Notes: a model not told the origin generated them from the letters alone. Positions 43,344-51,690 are shown, counted from the first letter of the stretch. The stretch: DNA of 51,999 nt from Rhodanobacter denitrificans (GCA_003241385.1 QFPO01000021.1:1-51999), one strand, 5' to 3'. Translations and numbers: made by a program.

Positions 43344-43976
43344 ATGGCCTTGAGTCAGCGTTCGAGAACCGTTCTAACCCTGTATTCGGCCCGCGACTGC
43401 GTACACTGCCACCGCGTCAGGCTGGTCCTGGCGGCCAAGGGCGTCAGCTACGACCTGATCGCGGTCGATCTGGATCATCCGCCGGAAGACCTGATCGACC
43501 TCAACCCGTACAACTCGGTGCCGACCCTGGTCGATCGCGACCTGGTCCTCTACGACACCAACGTCATCTGCGAGTACCTCGACGAGCGCTACCCGCATCC
43601 GCCGCTGATGCCGGTCGATCCGCTGTCGCGCGCGCGCCTGCGCATGTCGATCGTGCGCATCGAGAACGACTGGCTGACCCTGGTCGACCAGATCGAGGAA
43701 GGCGGCCGCGGCGCCGACGCGGCGCGCAAGGCGCTGCGCGACGAACTGGTCAGGAACGTCCAGGCGTTCCGCGCCTCGAAGTTCTTCCTGAGCCCGGAAA
43801 TGAGCCTGGCCGACTGCGCCCTGGCGCCGCTGGTGTGGCGGCTGTCCTCGCTCGGCGTGGACCTGCCGCGCGAGGCGCAGATCGTGCTCGACTACGGCGA
43901 GCGGATCTTCCGCAACCCCGCCTACACGCGCAGCCTGATGCCCGAGGAGCGGGAACTGCACGAGATGGAAAAATGA
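43344..43976 (+). CDS. sspA: Stringent starvation protein A
   Basis: A 210-residue glutathione-S-transferase-fold protein that binds RNA polymerase rather than glutathione. The thioredoxin-like N-terminal half shows LTLYSARDCVHCHRVRLVLAAKG, NPYNSVPTLVDRDLVLYDT and ICEYLDERYPHPPLMPVDP, all typical of SspA. The all-helical C-terminal half follows. A GGAGGGG ribosome site lies before the ATG at 43344. Location after petABC and before sspB is the common order in this class of bacteria. Confidence 0.95.
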   Translation: MALSQRSRTVLTLYSARDCVHCHRVRLVLAAKGVSYDLIAVDLDHPPEDLIDLNPYNSVPTLVDRDLVLYDTNVICEYLDERYPHPPLMPVDPLSRARLRMSIVRIENDWLTLVDQIEEGGRGADAARKALRDELVRNVQAFRASKFFLSPEMSLADCALAPLVWRLSSLGVDLPREAQIVLDYGERIFRNPAYTRSLMPEERELHEMEK

Positions 43977-44377
43977 CCGATTCCCCGGCGATGACGTCCA
44001 ATCGCCCCTATCTGCTGCGCGCGCTGTACGAATGGATCAGCGACAACGGCCTGTCGCCGTACCTGCTCGTCGACGCGACCCAGCCGGGCGTGCGCGTCCC
44101 GCCGGGCAGCGCCAAGGACGGCAAGGTCGTCCTCAACATCGCCGCGCGCGCGGTCAGCAAGCTCGAACTCGGCAACGACGGCATCCGCTTCCTGGCCCGC
44201 TTCAGCGGCGTCAGCCAGAACGTCGACGTGCCGATGGCCGCGGTGCTGGCGATCTACGCGCAGGAGAACGGCCAGGGCATGATGTTCCCGGCCGACGACG
44301 CGCCGCCCGCGCCGGAACCCGATACGCCGCCGCCCGAACCGCAGGACCGCCGCTCGCGCCTGCGCGTGGTCAAGTGA
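43973..44377 (+). CDS. sspB: ClpXP adaptor SspB
   Basis: A 134-residue adaptor that brings ssrA-tagged proteins to ClpXP. The substrate-binding domain starts SNRPYLLRALYEWISDNGLSPY and contains GVRVPPG, VVLNIAARAV and RFSGV. A flexible Pro/Glu-rich linker leads to a terminal RSRLRVVK, matching the ClpX-binding tail of known SspB proteins (LRVVK). The ATG overlaps the sspA stop by 4 nt; a second Met (M7) is possible as start. Confidence 0.96.
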   Translation: MTDSPAMTSNRPYLLRALYEWISDNGLSPYLLVDATQPGVRVPPGSAKDGKVVLNIAARAVSKLELGNDGIRFLARFSGVSQNVDVPMAAVLAIYAQENGQGMMFPADDAPPAPEPDTPPPEPQDRRSRLRVVK

Positions 44378-44450
44378 AGCGCCCCGGCCCGCGCGGACCG
44401 TGCCGCCCGACACGGTGACGATCGCCGCATGCGCGGCCGCAGCCGTTGAG

Positions 44451-44468
44451 CTAGGCTTTCGCGCCTAG
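44451..44468. terminator. Short hairpin between sspB and sppA
   Basis: A 6-bp stem CTAGGC / GCCTAG around TTTCGC, 73 nt past sspB. Weak on its own; no U-run. Confidence 0.3.
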
Positions 44469-44543
44469 GTGGACGCCCCGCCACCGCGTCGCACCCCCAC
44501 ATCGAACGCGGACTCTCGCGGTCCGCAGTAAGGACGACCCCCC

Positions 44544-46385
44544 ATGGCTGATTCCCGTCGCGGCCCGCTGTCGCGCTTCTTCATCGGCATCTGGAACACG
44601 CTGAACTTCACGCGGCGCCTGGTGCTGAACCTGATCTTCCTGGCGATCCTCGTGTTCGTGCTGGCGGCGCTGTTCCAGTCGCGCCCGCCGCTGCAGGATC
44701 AGACCGCCCTGGTACTCGACCTGGAAGGCTCGATCGTCGAGCAGTACAGCACCGCCGCGACCGAGCGCGCGCTGGACCGGCTGACCGGATCGGAGCGCAA
44801 GGAGATCCAGCTGCGCGACGTGCTGCGCACGATCGACGCGGCCACGGACGACGCGCGGATCGCCCGCATCGTGCTGATTCCGGACAACCTCAGCGGCGCC
44901 GGCGTCTCGACGCTGCGCGAAGTCGGCCAGGCGCTGGACCGCTTCCGCGCGGCCGGCAAGCCGGTCACGACGATCGCCAACGACCTCGGCCAGGGCCAGT
45001 TCTTCCTCGCCGCGCATTCCGACGAGATCCTGCTCGACCCCGAAGGCGGCGTGGTCCTGACCGGCCTGTCGAGCCATCGCAGCTATTTCAAGGAAGCGCT
45101 CGACAAGCTCGGCGTGACCGTGCACCTGATCAAGGTCGGCCAGTACAAGTCCGCGGCCGAGCCGTACGTCCTGAACGAGGCGTCCGAGGCCGCCAAGCGC
45201 GCCGACGCGGAATGGATGGGCGATCTGTGGGGCCAGTACCTCGACGAGGTCGCCGCGCTGCGCAAGATCGACGCGGCGCGCATCGCCGAGGACATCGCGC
45301 ACTACGACGAGCGGCTCGCCGCGCACCAGGGCGACCTGGCCGCGCTGGCGCTCGACCAGAAGCTGGTCGACCGCATCGCGACGCGCGCCGAGGCGCGGCA
45401 GTGGCTGCGCGAGCAGGGCGTGCCGGCCGAGGGCGACAGCTTCCGCCAGATCGCCTGGCAGCAGTACTACGCGCAGCTGCCGCCGCAGCTGCCGGCGTCC
45501 GAGAAGATCGCCGTGATCGTCGCCGAGGGCACGATCCTGCCCGGCAACCAGCCGCAGGGTTCGATCGGCGGCAACTCGACCGCGCAGCTGATCCGCGGCG
45601 CGCGCGAGGACGAGACCGTCAAGGCGCTGGTCCTGCGCGTCAGCTCGCCGGGCGGCGACTCGGTCGCCTCGGAGCTGATCCGCCGCGAGGTCGAGCAGAC
45701 CCGCGAGGCCGGCAAGCCGGTGATCGTCTCGATGGGCGACTACGCGGCCAGCGGCGGCTACTGGATCTCGATGAACGCCGACGAGATCTACGCGCAGCCG
45801 ACCACGATCACCGGCTCGATCGGCATCTTCGGCCTGTTCCCGCGCATTCCCGACACGCTGGCCAAGCTCGGCGTGCACACCGACGGCATCGCCACGACGC
45901 CGCTGGCCGACGCGTTCGACATCCGCCAGCCGCTGACGCCGCAGGTCGAGTCGATCCTGACCACGATCATCGGCCGCGGCTACCGGCAGTTCATCGGCCG
46001 CGTCGCCGAGGCGCGCAATCGCACGCCCGAGCAGATCGACGCGATCGCGCAGGGCCACGTCTGGACCGGCAGCCAGGCGCTCGAGCGCGGCCTGGTCGAC
46101 AAGCTCGGCGGTCTCGGCGAGGCGATCGCGGCCGCCGCGACGCGCGCCGGCCTGCCGGCCGACGTCCAGGTCGCCTACGTCGAGCCGCCGCTGTCGGCCT
46201 GGGACCGGCTCGCGCTGAGCCTCAGCGGCAGCGAGGCGCTGGCCGGCATCGCCGGCGGCAGCCGCCTGCCGTGGTCGACGGCGTGGCTGTCGACCGAGGA
46301 AGTGCGCCAGGCCAGCGCGGTGCTCGAATCGATCCGCGGCCGCCGCTTCGGCATGTTCGCGCACTGCTTCTGCGAGCTGCGCTGA
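44544..46385 (+). CDS. sppA: Signal peptide peptidase SppA, 67K type
   Basis: A 613-residue inner-membrane serine protease of the double-domain (67K) class. One N-terminal anchor helix (LVLNLIFLAILVFVLAALF) is followed by two peptidase domains. The catalytic dyad is Lys202 in GQYKSAAEPY (first domain) and Ser403 in YAASGGYWIS (second domain), the expected split arrangement. It degrades cleaved signal peptides. AAGGA lies before the ATG. The C-terminus is extended (RRFGMFAHCFCELR) with two cysteines. The stop is 1 nt from the trpS GTG, so the two are co-transcribed. Confidence 0.94.
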   Translation: MADSRRGPLSRFFIGIWNTLNFTRRLVLNLIFLAILVFVLAALFQSRPPLQDQTALVLDLEGSIVEQYSTAATERALDRLTGSERKEIQLRDVLRTIDAATDDARIARIVLIPDNLSGAGVSTLREVGQALDRFRAAGKPVTTIANDLGQGQFFLAAHSDEILLDPEGGVVLTGLSSHRSYFKEALDKLGVTVHLIKVGQYKSAAEPYVLNEASEAAKRADAEWMGDLWGQYLDEVAALRKIDAARIAEDIAHYDERLAAHQGDLAALALDQKLVDRIATRAEARQWLREQGVPAEGDSFRQIAWQQYYAQLPPQLPASEKIAVIVAEGTILPGNQPQGSIGGNSTAQLIRGAREDETVKALVLRVSSPGGDSVASELIRREVEQTREAGKPVIVSMGDYAASGGYWISMNADEIYAQPTTITGSIGIFGLFPRIPDTLAKLGVHTDGIATTPLADAFDIRQPLTPQVESILTTIIGRGYRQFIGRVAEARNRTPEQIDAIAQGHVWTGSQALERGLVDKLGGLGEAIAAAATRAGLPADVQVAYVEPPLSAWDRLALSLSGSEALAGIAGGSRLPWSTAWLSTEEVRQASAVLESIRGRRFGMFAHCFCELR

Positions 46386-46386
46386 C

Positions 46387-47817
46387 GTGGCGGCTCGCGA
46401 CACGGGCCAGCGCCGGCGCGTACTCACCGGCATCACGACGACCGGCACGCCGCACCTGGGCAACTACGTCGGCGCGATCCGGCCGGCGATCGCCGCCAGC
46501 CGCGAGGCCGGCGTCGAGTCGTTCTTCTTCCTCGCCGACTATCACGCGCTGATCAAGAGCGACGACCCGGCGCGCGTGCGGCGTTCGCGCCAGGAGATCG
46601 CGGCGACCTGGCTGGCCTGCGGCCTCGACGCCGAACGCGTCGTGTTCTACCGGCAGTCGGACATCCGCGAGATCCCCGAGCTGACCTGGCTGCTGACCTG
46701 CGTGACCGCCAAGGGCCTGCTGAACCGCGCGCATGCCTACAAGGCCGCGGTCGACCAGAACACCGCGAACGGCGAGGACGCCGATGCCGGCGTCACCGCG
46801 GGCCTGTACATGTACCCGGTGCTGATGGCCGCCGACATCCTCGCGTTCAACGCGCATCAGGTGCCGGTCGGCCGCGACCAGATCCAGCACATCGAGATGG
46901 CGCGTGACATCGCGCAGCGCTTCAACCATCTGCACGGCGCCGCCTATCGCGCGGCCTCCGGCGTCGAGGGCGAGCCGTTCGTGCTGCCCGAGGCGCTGAT
47001 CGAGGAGAGCGTGGCGACCCTGCCCGGCCTCGACGGCCGCAAGATGTCCAAGAGCTACGACAACACGATCCCGCTGTTCGAAGGCGGCGAACGGCGCCTG
47101 CGCGAGACGATCGCGCGGATCGTGACCGACTCGCGCGCGCCGGGCGAGCCGAAGGATCCGGCCGAGTCGCATCTGTACGCGATCTACCGCGCCTTCGCGT
47201 CGGCCGACGAGGCGCGCGCGCTGGAGGCCGACCTGATCGCGGGCCTCGGCTGGGGCGAGGCCAAGCAGCGCCTGTTCGAGCGCGTCGAGCGCGAGCTGGC
47301 GCCGCTGCGCGAGCGCTACCGGAGCCTGATCGCGCGACCCGACGAGCTCGAGGACATCCTGCGCCTCGGCGCCGACAAGGCCCGCGCGGTCGCCGGACCG
47401 TTCGTCGCGCACTTGCGCGATGCGGTGGGCCTGAGCGATTTCCGTCGTGACGTCGCGGCCGGTCAGGGCGCGAAGCCGGGCGGCAGCGCCGCGCCGAGCG
47501 ATGACGACGCGCCGACCGCCCTGCTCGTCAAGGGTCCGTCGGCCCGGGATTTCTCGCTGACGATCGCGTATTCGAAACACGGCCAGTTCGCGACCGGCGA
47601 TCTCGGCGACAAGCCGGCCGCGATCGCGCTGCGCCGCCGGATCGATGCGCTCGAGGGCCTGGAGATCGCGGTCGGCATGCGCGCCGACGGCCGCGCCGAG
47701 CTGCAGCTGCTGCTCGACGGCACCGCGGTCGCGCGCAGCGACGCACTCGAGACGGCCGATGCCGAGGCCGAGCGGCTCAAGGCCGTCGAATCGATCCGGC
47801 TGCGCCGCGAACGCTGA
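46387..47817 (+). CDS. trpS: Tryptophan-tRNA ligase with C-terminal extension
   Basis: A 476-residue class I aminoacyl-tRNA synthetase; the usual length is about 330-350. The HIGH-like motif is PHLGN (residues 22-26) and the KMSKS motif is intact (K219-MSKS, then YDN). The catalytic core ends near residue 355. The remaining 120 residues start with a Gly/Ala/Asp-rich linker (AGQGAKPGGSAAPSDDDAP). They then hold two similar units of about 45 residues, each with two or three strands and a helix (RDFSLTIAYSKHG to LRRRIDAL; RADGRAELQLLLDG to AERLKAVES). This looks like a divergent YegP/DUF1508-type domain, which I recall on TrpS of related bacteria. The start is GTG. Confidence 0.94.
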   Translation: MAARDTGQRRRVLTGITTTGTPHLGNYVGAIRPAIAASREAGVESFFFLADYHALIKSDDPARVRRSRQEIAATWLACGLDAERVVFYRQSDIREIPELTWLLTCVTAKGLLNRAHAYKAAVDQNTANGEDADAGVTAGLYMYPVLMAADILAFNAHQVPVGRDQIQHIEMARDIAQRFNHLHGAAYRAASGVEGEPFVLPEALIEESVATLPGLDGRKMSKSYDNTIPLFEGGERRLRETIARIVTDSRAPGEPKDPAESHLYAIYRAFASADEARALEADLIAGLGWGEAKQRLFERVERELAPLRERYRSLIARPDELEDILRLGADKARAVAGPFVAHLRDAVGLSDFRRDVAAGQGAKPGGSAAPSDDDAPTALLVKGPSARDFSLTIAYSKHGQFATGDLGDKPAAIALRRRIDALEGLEIAVGMRADGRAELQLLLDGTAVARSDALETADAEAERLKAVESIRLRRER

Positions 47818-48142
47818 TCGCGGCCGCGGCGCGGCTGTCGGCCCGCGGCACCGGGCGAACGATTCGTTGCATTTCGCAAGCACGGCTCGTCCGGCGTGAG
47901 CGGGATGTCGCCGCGAGTGCGACTCGAAGTCATCGGCCCGCCGCTAACGCGGCCGACGCTTCGCCTCCGCTGCGCCGACGACCGTCACGGAGCGGCCGCC
48001 GATCGACGCAGCGCGCGGCCCGGTGCCGTACCGCAGCGGCAGTCGGAACCCGATCGCGCGATTCGCAAGGCGCCGCGCCGTCCGGCCTGTCGACGTCGAA
48101 GCGCATCGCGAGCGATGCGCCGCGGCGGCGCCGCGCGTCCGC
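47818..48142. other. Convergent intergenic region trpS / dusB, no gene seen
   Basis: 325 bp without a convincing gene on either strand. In many Gammaproteobacteria the position after dusB is taken by fis; no Fis-like reading frame is seen here. The right end contains a strong hairpin (48101-48120) next to the dusB stop. Confidence 0.6.
48101..48120. terminator. Hairpin after dusB
   Basis: A perfect 9-bp inverted repeat GCGCATCGC-GA-GCGATGCGC, 22 nt past the minus-strand dusB stop, followed by a second GC palindrome at about 48121-48137. No U-run on the minus strand. Confidence 0.45.
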
Positions 48143-49153
48143 TCAGGCCGCGCTCGCCAGCCTGAGCACCGTTCCGGGCTCGAGGCCCGCGGCCAGCGCG
48201 TCGAAGTAGTCGCGCGTCAGCTCGAGCTGCGCGGCCGCCGTCTCGGCCTGGTTGACCACGCCGCGGAACGCGGCGTTCTCGGGTCGGTCCTTGGCGTACC
48301 AGCCCAGATGCTTGCGCGCGATGCGCACGCCGGCGGTCTCGCCGTAGAACGCATACAGCGCGTGCAGATGGCCGAGCAGCAGATCGCGCACCTCGGCCGG
48401 CGACGGTGGCGGCGGCACCCGGCCGGTCGCCAGGAATGTGGCAACCTCGCGGAAGATCCACGGCCGCCCCTGCGCGGCGCGCCCGATCATGACGCCGTCG
48501 GCGCCGGTGCGCTCGAGCACTTCGCGCGCCTTGTGCGGCGAGTCGACGTCGCCGTTGGCGAGCACCGGCAGCGAGACCGCCGCCTTGATCGCCGCGATCG
48601 TCTCGTACTCGGCCTGGCCGTTGTAGAGGTCGGCGCGCGTGCGGCCGTGCACCGCGAGCGCGCGGATGCCGCTGTCCTCGGCGATCCGCGCGATGCGCAC
48701 GCCGTTGCGGTTGTCGCGGTTCCAGCCGGTGCGCATCTTCAGCGTCACCGGTACGTCGACCGCGGCGCAGACCGCGGCCAGGATGCGGCCGACCAGCACT
48801 TCGTCCTGCAGCAGTGCCGAGCCGGCGTAGACGTTGCAGACCTTCTTGGCCGGGCAGCCCATGTTGATGTCGACGATCTGCGCACCGTGATCGACGTTGT
48901 AGCGCGCCGCCTCGGCGAGCATCGCCGGGTCGTAGCCGGCGATCTGCACGCTGATCGGATCGGGCTCGCCGGCGTGGTCCATGCGCTTGAGCGACTTGCG
49001 CGTCGTCCACAGCCGCGGATCGGCGCTGGTCATCTCGGACACGGCCAGGCCCGCGCCGAGCTGCTTGCACAGCTGGCGGAACGGCTTGTCGGTGACGCCG
49101 GCCATCGGCGCGAGCGCGACCGGCGGCGCGATCGTGTAGGGACCCAGTTGCAT
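48143..49153 (-). CDS. dusB: tRNA dihydrouridine synthase B
   Basis: A 336-residue FMN enzyme that reduces a uridine of the tRNA D-loop to dihydrouridine. The TIM-barrel start is PPVALAPMAGVTDKPFR. The catalytic Cys is in NMGCPAKKV, which also marks the DusB subfamily. LKMRTGWN, AVHGRTR and NGDV(D) are further Dus motifs, and FMN phosphate contacts lie in DGVMIGRAAQGRPWIF. The start at 49153 (MQLGPYTI) is supported by protein comparison. A TACACT hexamer lies only 7 nt before the ATG. Fis, the usual downstream partner, is missing. Confidence 0.96.
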   Translation of the reverse strand: MQLGPYTIAPPVALAPMAGVTDKPFRQLCKQLGAGLAVSEMTSADPRLWTTRKSLKRMDHAGEPDPISVQIAGYDPAMLAEAARYNVDHGAQIVDINMGCPAKKVCNVYAGSALLQDEVLVGRILAAVCAAVDVPVTLKMRTGWNRDNRNGVRIARIAEDSGIRALAVHGRTRADLYNGQAEYETIAAIKAAVSLPVLANGDVDSPHKAREVLERTGADGVMIGRAAQGRPWIFREVATFLATGRVPPPPSPAEVRDLLLGHLHALYAFYGETAGVRIARKHLGWYAKDRPENAAFRGVVNQAETAAAQLELTRDYFDALAAGLEPGTVLRLASAA

Positions 49154-49160
49154 GAACGCT

Positions 49161-49166
49161 AGTGTA
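49161..49166 (-). promoter_or_regulatory. Candidate -10 element of dusB
   Basis: TACACT on the minus strand ends 7 nt before the dusB start codon. If used, the transcript would begin at or next to the ATG, i.e. be leaderless. No good -35 is visible. Confidence 0.35.
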
Positions 49167-49253
49167 GGGCCTCGTGCCGCCGACGGCAGCAGGGCGAGGA
49201 TGCATGCGGCCTGTCCGGCGCGACGCCGCGACACCAACCCGCCACGGGCGGCC

Positions 49254-49262
49254 TGTTAGACT
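49254..49262 (+). promoter_or_regulatory. Candidate extended -10 promoter of the DedA gene
   Basis: TG-T-TAGACT is an extended -10 motif 57 nt before the DedA start codon. The -35 region is poor, as is common for extended -10 promoters. Confidence 0.4.
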
Positions 49263-49319
49263 CCGTCCTCGCCGAATGCGCCGACGACGCGCGCGGCCGG
49301 ATTCAGCCGCTGTCTCACG

Positions 49320-50006
49320 ATGGATATTCTCGACCTTCTCGTCAGCTTCTTCACCCAGAACGGCTATCTGGCCGTCTTCGTCGTGCTGCTGATCTGCGGC
49401 TTCGGCGTGCCGATCCCCGAGGACATCACGCTGGTCGCCGGCGGCGTCATCGCGGGCCTGGGCTATGCCGACGTGCACGTGATGTGCGCGGTGGGTCTGG
49501 CCGGCGTCCTGCTCGGCGACGCGACGATGTTCACGATCGGCCGCGTGTTCGGCGAGCGCGCGCTGCGCGTGCGCTGGGTGCGCTATCTGCTGACGCCCAA
49601 GCGCTATGCGCAGGTCCAGGCCAAGTTCGCGCAGTACGGCAACCGCCTGATGTTCGTCGCGCGCTTTCTGCCGGGGCTGCGCTCGCCGATCTATCTGACC
49701 GCCGGCATGACGCGGCGCGTCTCGTTCCTGCGCTTCCTGCTGCTCGACGGTCTGGCCGCGCTGATCAGCGTGCCGGTCTGGGTGTATCTGGGCTTCTACG
49801 GCGCCGAGAACCACGAGTGGCTGCTGGTCTGGGTCGAGCGCAGCAAGATCGGCGTGCTGCTCGCACTGGCCGCCACGGCGATCGTCGTGGTCTGGTATTT
49901 CCGCCGCCGCGGCCGCCTGCGCCGCGCGCGCCTGCACGCGTTCCGCGCGCATCGCGCCGGCCGCGCGCGGGCCGGCATCGGCCCCAAGCGCGACGCCTCG
50001 CCGTGA
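49320..50006 (+). CDS. DedA family inner-membrane protein
   Basis: A 228-residue membrane protein of the DedA/SNARE-associated family. The FGVPIPEDITLVAGG motif near residue 30 and RFLPGLRSPIYLTAG near residue 120 carry the conserved acidic and arginine residues. Terminal spans are LDGLAALISVPVWVYLG and IGVLLALAATAIVVVWYF. Members act as undecaprenyl-phosphate or other lipid flippases and support envelope integrity and proton-motive force. The last 45 residues are a strongly basic cytoplasmic tail rich in Arg and Ala. No clear ribosome site precedes the ATG. Confidence 0.9.
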   Translation: MDILDLLVSFFTQNGYLAVFVVLLICGFGVPIPEDITLVAGGVIAGLGYADVHVMCAVGLAGVLLGDATMFTIGRVFGERALRVRWVRYLLTPKRYAQVQAKFAQYGNRLMFVARFLPGLRSPIYLTAGMTRRVSFLRFLLLDGLAALISVPVWVYLGFYGAENHEWLLVWVERSKIGVLLALAATAIVVVWYFRRRGRLRRARLHAFRAHRAGRARAGIGPKRDASP

Positions 50007-50058
50007 GCGGCGGCGCCGGTCCGGCGCGTTCGCATTGACCCTCGTTTTCGGCTAACGT

Positions 50059-50080
50059 GGCCGGCACGCCGGCCGTTTGG
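50059..50080 (+). terminator. Terminator-like hairpin between the DedA gene and queD
   Basis: GGCCGGC-AC-GCCGGCC is directly followed by GTTTGGTT. The palindrome and T-rich tail suit termination after the DedA gene. They would fall inside queD if that gene started at the upstream GTG (50057), which argues for the later start. Confidence 0.5.
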
Positions 50081-50086
50081 TTATTC

Positions 50087-50452
50087 GTGGATATTTTCAA
50101 AATTTTCCAGATCGAGGCGGCCCACCGTCTGCCCCACGTGCCCGAAGGGCACAAGTGCGCGCGCCTGCACGGACACTCGTTCCGGATCGAGGTCCATCTG
50201 AGCGGGCCGGTCGATCCGCACGCCGGCTGGGTCATGGATTTCGCCGATCTGAAGGCCGTGTTCGCGCCGGTCTACGAGCGCATCGATCACCAGCTGCTCA
50301 ACGACGTTCCCGGTCTGGAGAACCCGACCAGCGAGAACCTCGCGCGCTGGATCTGGGACCAGCTCGCGCCGGACCTGCCGCTGCTCTCGCGCGTGGTCGT
50401 GCACGAGACCTGCACGTCCGGATGCAGCTATGCCGGCCCCGATGCGCGCTGA
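50087..50452 (+). CDS. queD: 6-carboxy-5,6,7,8-tetrahydropterin synthase
   Basis: A 121-residue PTPS-family enzyme that turns 7,8-dihydroneopterin triphosphate into 6-carboxytetrahydropterin, the second step to queuosine. Zinc ligands are H13, H28 and H30 (EAAHRL, LHGHS) and the catalytic Cys is C24 (GHKCARLHGH). The closing HETCTSGCSY matches QueD. The GTG start at 50087 gives the 121-residue length of the E. coli enzyme. An upstream in-frame GTG (50057) would add ten unlikely residues across a hairpin. The first seven codons are markedly AT-rich for this genome. Together with dusB and miaB, it makes the region rich in tRNA modification genes. Confidence 0.94.
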   Translation: MDIFKIFQIEAAHRLPHVPEGHKCARLHGHSFRIEVHLSGPVDPHAGWVMDFADLKAVFAPVYERIDHQLLNDVPGLENPTSENLARWIWDQLAPDLPLLSRVVVHETCTSGCSYAGPDAR

Positions 50453-51065
50453 ACGATCGCGCCTGAACGGCCTCGCCGCCCTGCTCGGACTCGGCCTGCT
50501 GACGGCCGGGCCGCCGCCACTGTCGGCGCAGGGCGAGGAGGACGCGTTCGCGCCGCAGATCGCGATGCCCGGCAGCCAGCAGGGCTGGCGCCGCGTCGGC
50601 CAGGCGACGTTCCAGCATTACTTCCAGCCGTACTACCGCGCCGCGCTGTACGTGTCGCCGACGCTGCGCGACGCCGGCGAGGTCGCCGAGGCGCTGACCG
50701 CCTACCAGGTGGAGATCCTCTGGCAGCCGTCCGAACTCGGCGAAGCCGAGGTTCGCGGCTATTGGCGCCAGGCGCTGCGCACCGCGGCCGGCGACGAGGA
50801 CACCTACGGCCGGATCGAGTCCAAGGCCGAGCACTGGATCGGCCAGCTGCCGGCCGTGCACCACGGCGACCGCTGGGTGTTTTCGTATGTGCCGGACGCC
50901 GGCATGACCGTGCAGATCGGCGGCCGTCCGGTGCACCGGCTGGTCGGCATCGACCTCAACCGCAGCCTGACGCGGGTCTGGCTCGGCGAGCGCGCCGATC
51001 CGGAGCCGCGCGCCGCCCTGCTCGGCCTGGATACCGCAGCGCAACACGACGCGACGCATCGCTGA
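50430..51065 (+). CDS. Secreted chalcone-isomerase-like protein
   Basis: A 211-residue exported protein. The signal peptide (about 10-33) ends near PPLSAQG. The body resembles the chalcone isomerase-like family: WRRVGQATFQHYFQPYYRAALYVS, YQVEILWQ, VHHGDRWVFSYVPDAGMTVQIGG and LVGIDLNRSLTRVWLG, with a LARAVIGLWLG-type ending replaced by VWLGERADPEP. Bacterial members lack the plant enzyme's role and are thought to bind fatty acids or other small lipids. The start (50430 or 50442) lies inside the end of queD, so the genes overlap by 11-23 nt and are likely co-transcribed. Confidence 0.8.
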   Translation: MPAPMRAERSRLNGLAALLGLGLLTAGPPPLSAQGEEDAFAPQIAMPGSQQGWRRVGQATFQHYFQPYYRAALYVSPTLRDAGEVAEALTAYQVEILWQPSELGEAEVRGYWRQALRTAAGDEDTYGRIESKAEHWIGQLPAVHHGDRWVFSYVPDAGMTVQIGGRPVHRLVGIDLNRSLTRVWLGERADPEPRAALLGLDTAAQHDATHR

Positions 51066-51186
51066 GCGGGGCCGGCACATCGGCCGCAATCGTCCCTTGA
51101 GCCCCTCCTGGCGCCTTTCCAGGCCCTCTGAAAGCTGAACCGCTCCCCGACCCGAGTCGGGTCAATGCAGAATCTCGCCCGGATAT

Positions 51187-51216
51187 GTTGCATCGCACAA
51201 AAACCTTTGCTAGAGT
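51187..51216 (+). promoter_or_regulatory. Phasin promoter with overlapping dyad
   Basis: -35 TTGCAT (51188-51193), 17-bp spacer, -10 TAGAGT (51211-51216); start about 51223, leader about 27 nt. Over the -35 lies TGC-ATC-GCA (51189-51197), a TGC-N3-GCA dyad like the sites bound by PhaR-type regulators of PHA granule genes. The operator role is tentative. Confidence 0.6.
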
Positions 51217-51249
51217 CTTCGCACACACCCCTCATCGTCAGGTGACATC

Positions 51250-51690
51250 ATGTCCACGTTCGAGCAAGTCAGTTCGCAGTTCCTCGCGTTCGGCAAGAGT
51301 CAGGCCGATGCAGCGCTGAAGGCCCAGAGCCTCGCGCTGGCCGGTTTCGAGCGCATCGCCGACATCGAGCTGCAGGCCTTCGAGAGCCAGGTCAACGCCA
51401 CGGTCGAGTTCCTGAACTCGCTCGGCGAAGTCCGCGATTTCGAGAGCGCCCGCACCGTGTGGCCGCGCGGCTTCGCGCTGGCCAAGCAGTCGGCCGAGAA
51501 GGCCTACGCGGCCAGCCTCGAAGTCTTCGACGTCGCGGTCAAGACCAACGAAGCGCTCGGCACGCTCGCCAAGGAGAAGATCGAGTCGACCAACGAAGTG
51601 CTGGCCCAGCAGGTCAACGCCGTCAAGGGTCAGTTCGAGAAGTCCAGCGAAGAGCTCGTCAAGCGCGTCAAGAAGGCCGTCGCCAAGTAA
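51250..51690 (+). CDS. Phasin family protein
   Basis: A 146-residue, almost fully alpha-helical protein with heptad-like amphipathic helices and a basic end (VKRVKKAVAK). The N-terminal FEQVSSQFLAFGKSQADAALKAQ and the central FLNSLGEVRDFESARTVW pieces fit TIGR01841-type phasins. They coat polyhydroxyalkanoate granules or, in species without PHA, act as amphipathic surface proteins. No PHA synthase is in the window. It has its own promoter and a strong terminator, so it is a single-gene unit, probably highly expressed. Confidence 0.9.
   Translation: MSTFEQVSSQFLAFGKSQADAALKAQSLALAGFERIADIELQAFESQVNATVEFLNSLGEVRDFESARTVWPRGFALAKQSAEKAYAASLEVFDVAVKTNEALGTLAKEKIESTNEVLAQQVNAVKGQFEKSSEELVKRVKKAVAK

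Noticed and set aside
47818..48142. fis gene after dusB
   Set aside because: No Fis-like frame or C-terminal helix-turn-helix motif found on either strand.
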